NCBI GenBank assembly: GCA_964472545.1
Contig: CAYYNP010000395.1
Span: 1 to 7,712 of the forward strand
DNA from: CAYYNP01 sp964472545
GTDB taxonomy: Bacteria > Planctomycetota > Planctomycetia > Pirellulales > Thermoguttaceae
Length of the DNA: 7,712 nucleotides
Direction of reading: 5' to 3'
The notes beneath the pieces were generated by a model. That model had not been told where the DNA came from. It did not search any database and saw nothing but the letters and a program-made list of their open reading frames with translations. Shown here one piece after another: positions 7,401-7,712 of this stretch. Each line of letters opens with the position of its first letter. Position 1 is the first letter of the stretch. The translations under genes were made by a program, and so were the position numbers.

Positions 7401-7661
7401 CCCGACGTGCTGTTTCTGGCCGGATGGCACGACTCGGTCGCAATCGAGATGAAGACGGGCGTCGCTCTCGATCCGCCCGTCAAACCGGCCGACCGTGCCG
7501 AATTGTGGGCCGTTTCGCCGGCCGATGGCAAGCGGCTGGCGCGGTATCCGCTCGATTCTCCACCCACCTTCGACGGACTGATCGCCGCCGGCGGCCGATT
7601 GTATCTTTCCACGGCCGACGGCAAGGTCAGGTGCTTCGCCGGTGGCGGCGACACGAAGTAG
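4329..7661 (+). CDS. Exported methyltransferase-like / PQQ-repeat beta-propeller protein with in-frame REP insertion
   Basis: A complete gene of 1110 residues ending in TAG. The frame is open back to 4143, but ATG 4329 is chosen because it begins a signal peptide: K7, hydrophobic CALAVLVIGW, cleavage near CRA/AEE at 28-29. A weak purine-rich site, GAGAAGAG (4311-4318), precedes it by 10 bases. Residues 40-155 resemble a class I SAM methyltransferase: motif I VHLGCGDGKL (55-64), D82 after the second strand, and VLSPGGVAMIEQ (138-149). The rest is PQQ-like propeller with repeat signatures of the type DxxTGxxLW at about 243, 297, 362, 404, 449, 494, 695, 735, 811 and 1063. WPTYRHDATRSGST (638-651) opens the second half. 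The end (1075-1100) carries the LDSPPTFDG / RLYLSTADGKV signature that I associate with planctomycete proteins. A Cys/His cluster lies at 514-575. Residues 605-633 are encoded by a REP palindrome and a tandem repeat. Such proteins are often labelled BamB-like, but real function is unknown; whether SAM or PQQ is bound is unproven. Confidence 0.92.
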   Translation: MVPSTTKFTTCALAVLVIGWHAAAACRAAEESGATARAAAQTLLAEAGVRGGLIVHLGCGDGKLTAALRAGEGYTIHGLGTDPAGIEAARRTFRSRGLDGSVSVEHWTDDRLPYTDNLVNLVVCQDPAGIPISEVMRVLSPGGVAMIEQGGQWKKTVKPWPEEIDQWTHFLYDASGNAVAKDSKVGPPRHVQWAAAPARSRDHDALASLSAMTSSNGRLFQICDEGPVSLIHHAAQWRLVARDAFNGTVLWRREIGSWLTHLYYFWSGHVQLPRRLVSIGDRVYVTLGIEAPVTMLDAATGQTLLTFAGSEKTEEIICHDGVLLAAIGDPDLLNRESDTTWNYWPRRADGQTPAAKTIVAYRAGTGDVLWKKTADNLAYLVPLSLAAAGRRAFFLDQEHLCCVDLHTGKDLWNAPCPIEGRFRRNYTPTLVVHEDAVVVLTAKRLAAFSAVDGKPLWHKDGGNRGYASPGDLFVIGSVAWTLPATGNNDFWGIDLRSGTMEKTFVQDQVWPGGHHHRCYRNKATEQYLVTGRRGLEYISLTGRRHVHNWWIRGECQYGVLPCNGLTYVPPDPCTCFNFVKVDGFYALAAGNSLDETSIRSGKAHSSHLAPRDVMSSRGARRLLSTDPLLSTDRGSDEWPTYRHDATRSGSTTTRVPSDVRRLWATDVGSNASSPVVADGKLLTASTNQHTVSCLDAETGEPCWRFVANGPVDSPPTIFGQLAIFGSRDGHVYAVRLADGKLVWRFRGAAIDRRICVDGRLESVWPIHGSVLVLPLAADVAEKANAEPEGVVYFAAGRSSYLDGGIDVFGLDAHTGRQRYHTSLAALPHEPGNDRREETPAAALPDVLVSDGRQINMRQVQFDRSLARCGPGPLHTLFSTTGLLEDCWAHRHNWSLGCEQFVGGGDPVGGTREGMRTRHPMGKLIVFDEQYAYGVQSYYSYLKHTRSMWPAWHEGELHQKYATYEPRHFPVGVRLFAKQRPVTEGDGKRETRQQGPPPGKNLESHSVGQRWAMRVPLQVRAMVLTPDVLFLAGWHDSVAIEMKTGVALDPPVKPADRAELWAVSPADGKRLARYPLDSPPTFDGLIAAGGRLYLSTADGKVRCFAGGGDTK
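6141..6196. repeat. REP/BIME-like double palindrome inside the PQQ-protein gene
   Basis: A 56-nt inverted repeat made of two 28-nt arms that match at 25 of 28 positions. Each arm is itself a hairpin: 6145-6167 (GTCATCTCGC, loop TCC, 9 of 10 pairs) and 6170-6192 (GTCGTCTCGC, loop GGA, 10 of 10 pairs). GTAG starts the left arm (6142-6145), and CTAC ends the right arm (6192-6195), so both hairpins carry a GTAG foot on their own strand. This is the layout of bacterial REP sequences paired as a BIME, which are mobilised by RAYT transposases in other bacteria. It lies wholly inside the coding frame, encoding residues 605-623. Assignment to a known REP class is inference. Confidence 0.85.
6191..6225. 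repeat. Tandem direct repeat, 17 of 18-nt unit, two copies
   Basis: ACTACTATCCACCGATC occurs at 6191-6207 and again at 6209-6225, a period of 18 nt. The first copy overlaps the end of the REP palindrome. It is read in frame as LLSTDP-LLSTDR (residues 622-633). The second copy contains a further CTAC at 6210-6213. It may be a duplication made during insertion or by replication slippage. Confidence 0.9.
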
Positions 7662-7689
7662 GTGCGCAGTAGGAACCAGTTGTAACATT

Positions 7690-7712
7690 GTAGTCATCTC
7701 GCTCCGCGAGAT
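7690..7712. repeat. Second copy of the REP-like hairpin, cut by window end
   Basis: The 23 bases to the window edge are identical to 6142-6164, and the match extends to 26 of 27 when taken from 7686 against 6138. It begins with GTAG and holds the ATCTCGC-TCC-GCGAGAT hairpin (7696-7712). It starts 29 bases after the TAG stop of the upstream gene, the usual intergenic place for REP elements. It could also act as a hairpin at the end of the transcript, but no T-run is visible inside the window. Confidence 0.85.

Noticed and set aside
7662..7712. Rho-independent terminator after the PQQ-protein gene
   Set aside because: The only hairpin is the REP-like copy at the window edge, and no T-run is visible, so a terminator cannot be claimed.

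Overview
The window is GC-rich DNA from a bacterium that looks like a planctomycete, probably of the Pirellulales type. The evidence is the gene content. There is a giant exported protein with the planctomycete/Verrucomicrobium-type heme-binding domain joined to DUF6797-like, LamG-like and beta-propeller domains. There is also a PQQ-like beta-propeller protein carrying a methyltransferase-like domain and ending in the LDSPPxFDG...RLYLSTADGKV signature I associate with planctomycete proteins. No rRNA, tRNA, CRISPR array, transposase or phage gene is visible.

Layout: (1) 1-4036, minus strand, a multidomain c-type cytochrome whose 3' end runs off the left edge. Its frame is open for 1345 codons, although long spurious frames lie opposite it. 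(2) 4037-4328, a 292-bp divergent intergenic region holding both sets of start signals. (3) 4329-7661, plus strand, a complete 1110-residue exported methyltransferase-like/PQQ-repeat protein. (4) 7662-7712, the start of the downstream intergenic space, which ends in a repeat cut by the window edge.

Both proteins have signal peptides and should work outside the cytoplasm. They are transcribed away from each other and could share regulation from the common intergenic region, but nothing in the sequence proves a joint pathway. One could guess at redox or polymer-handling roles on the cell surface; this is inference only.

The most unusual signal is a REP/BIME-like palindrome inside the second gene (6141-6196). 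It consists of two inverted hairpins, each with a GTAG foot. An 18-nt tandem repeat follows it directly. The whole insert is read in frame as a linker between the two propeller halves. A second copy of the same hairpin sits 29 bp after the stop codon of the same gene, in the same orientation. This points to an active or recently active REP family in this genome, possibly moved by a RAYT-type transposase encoded elsewhere.
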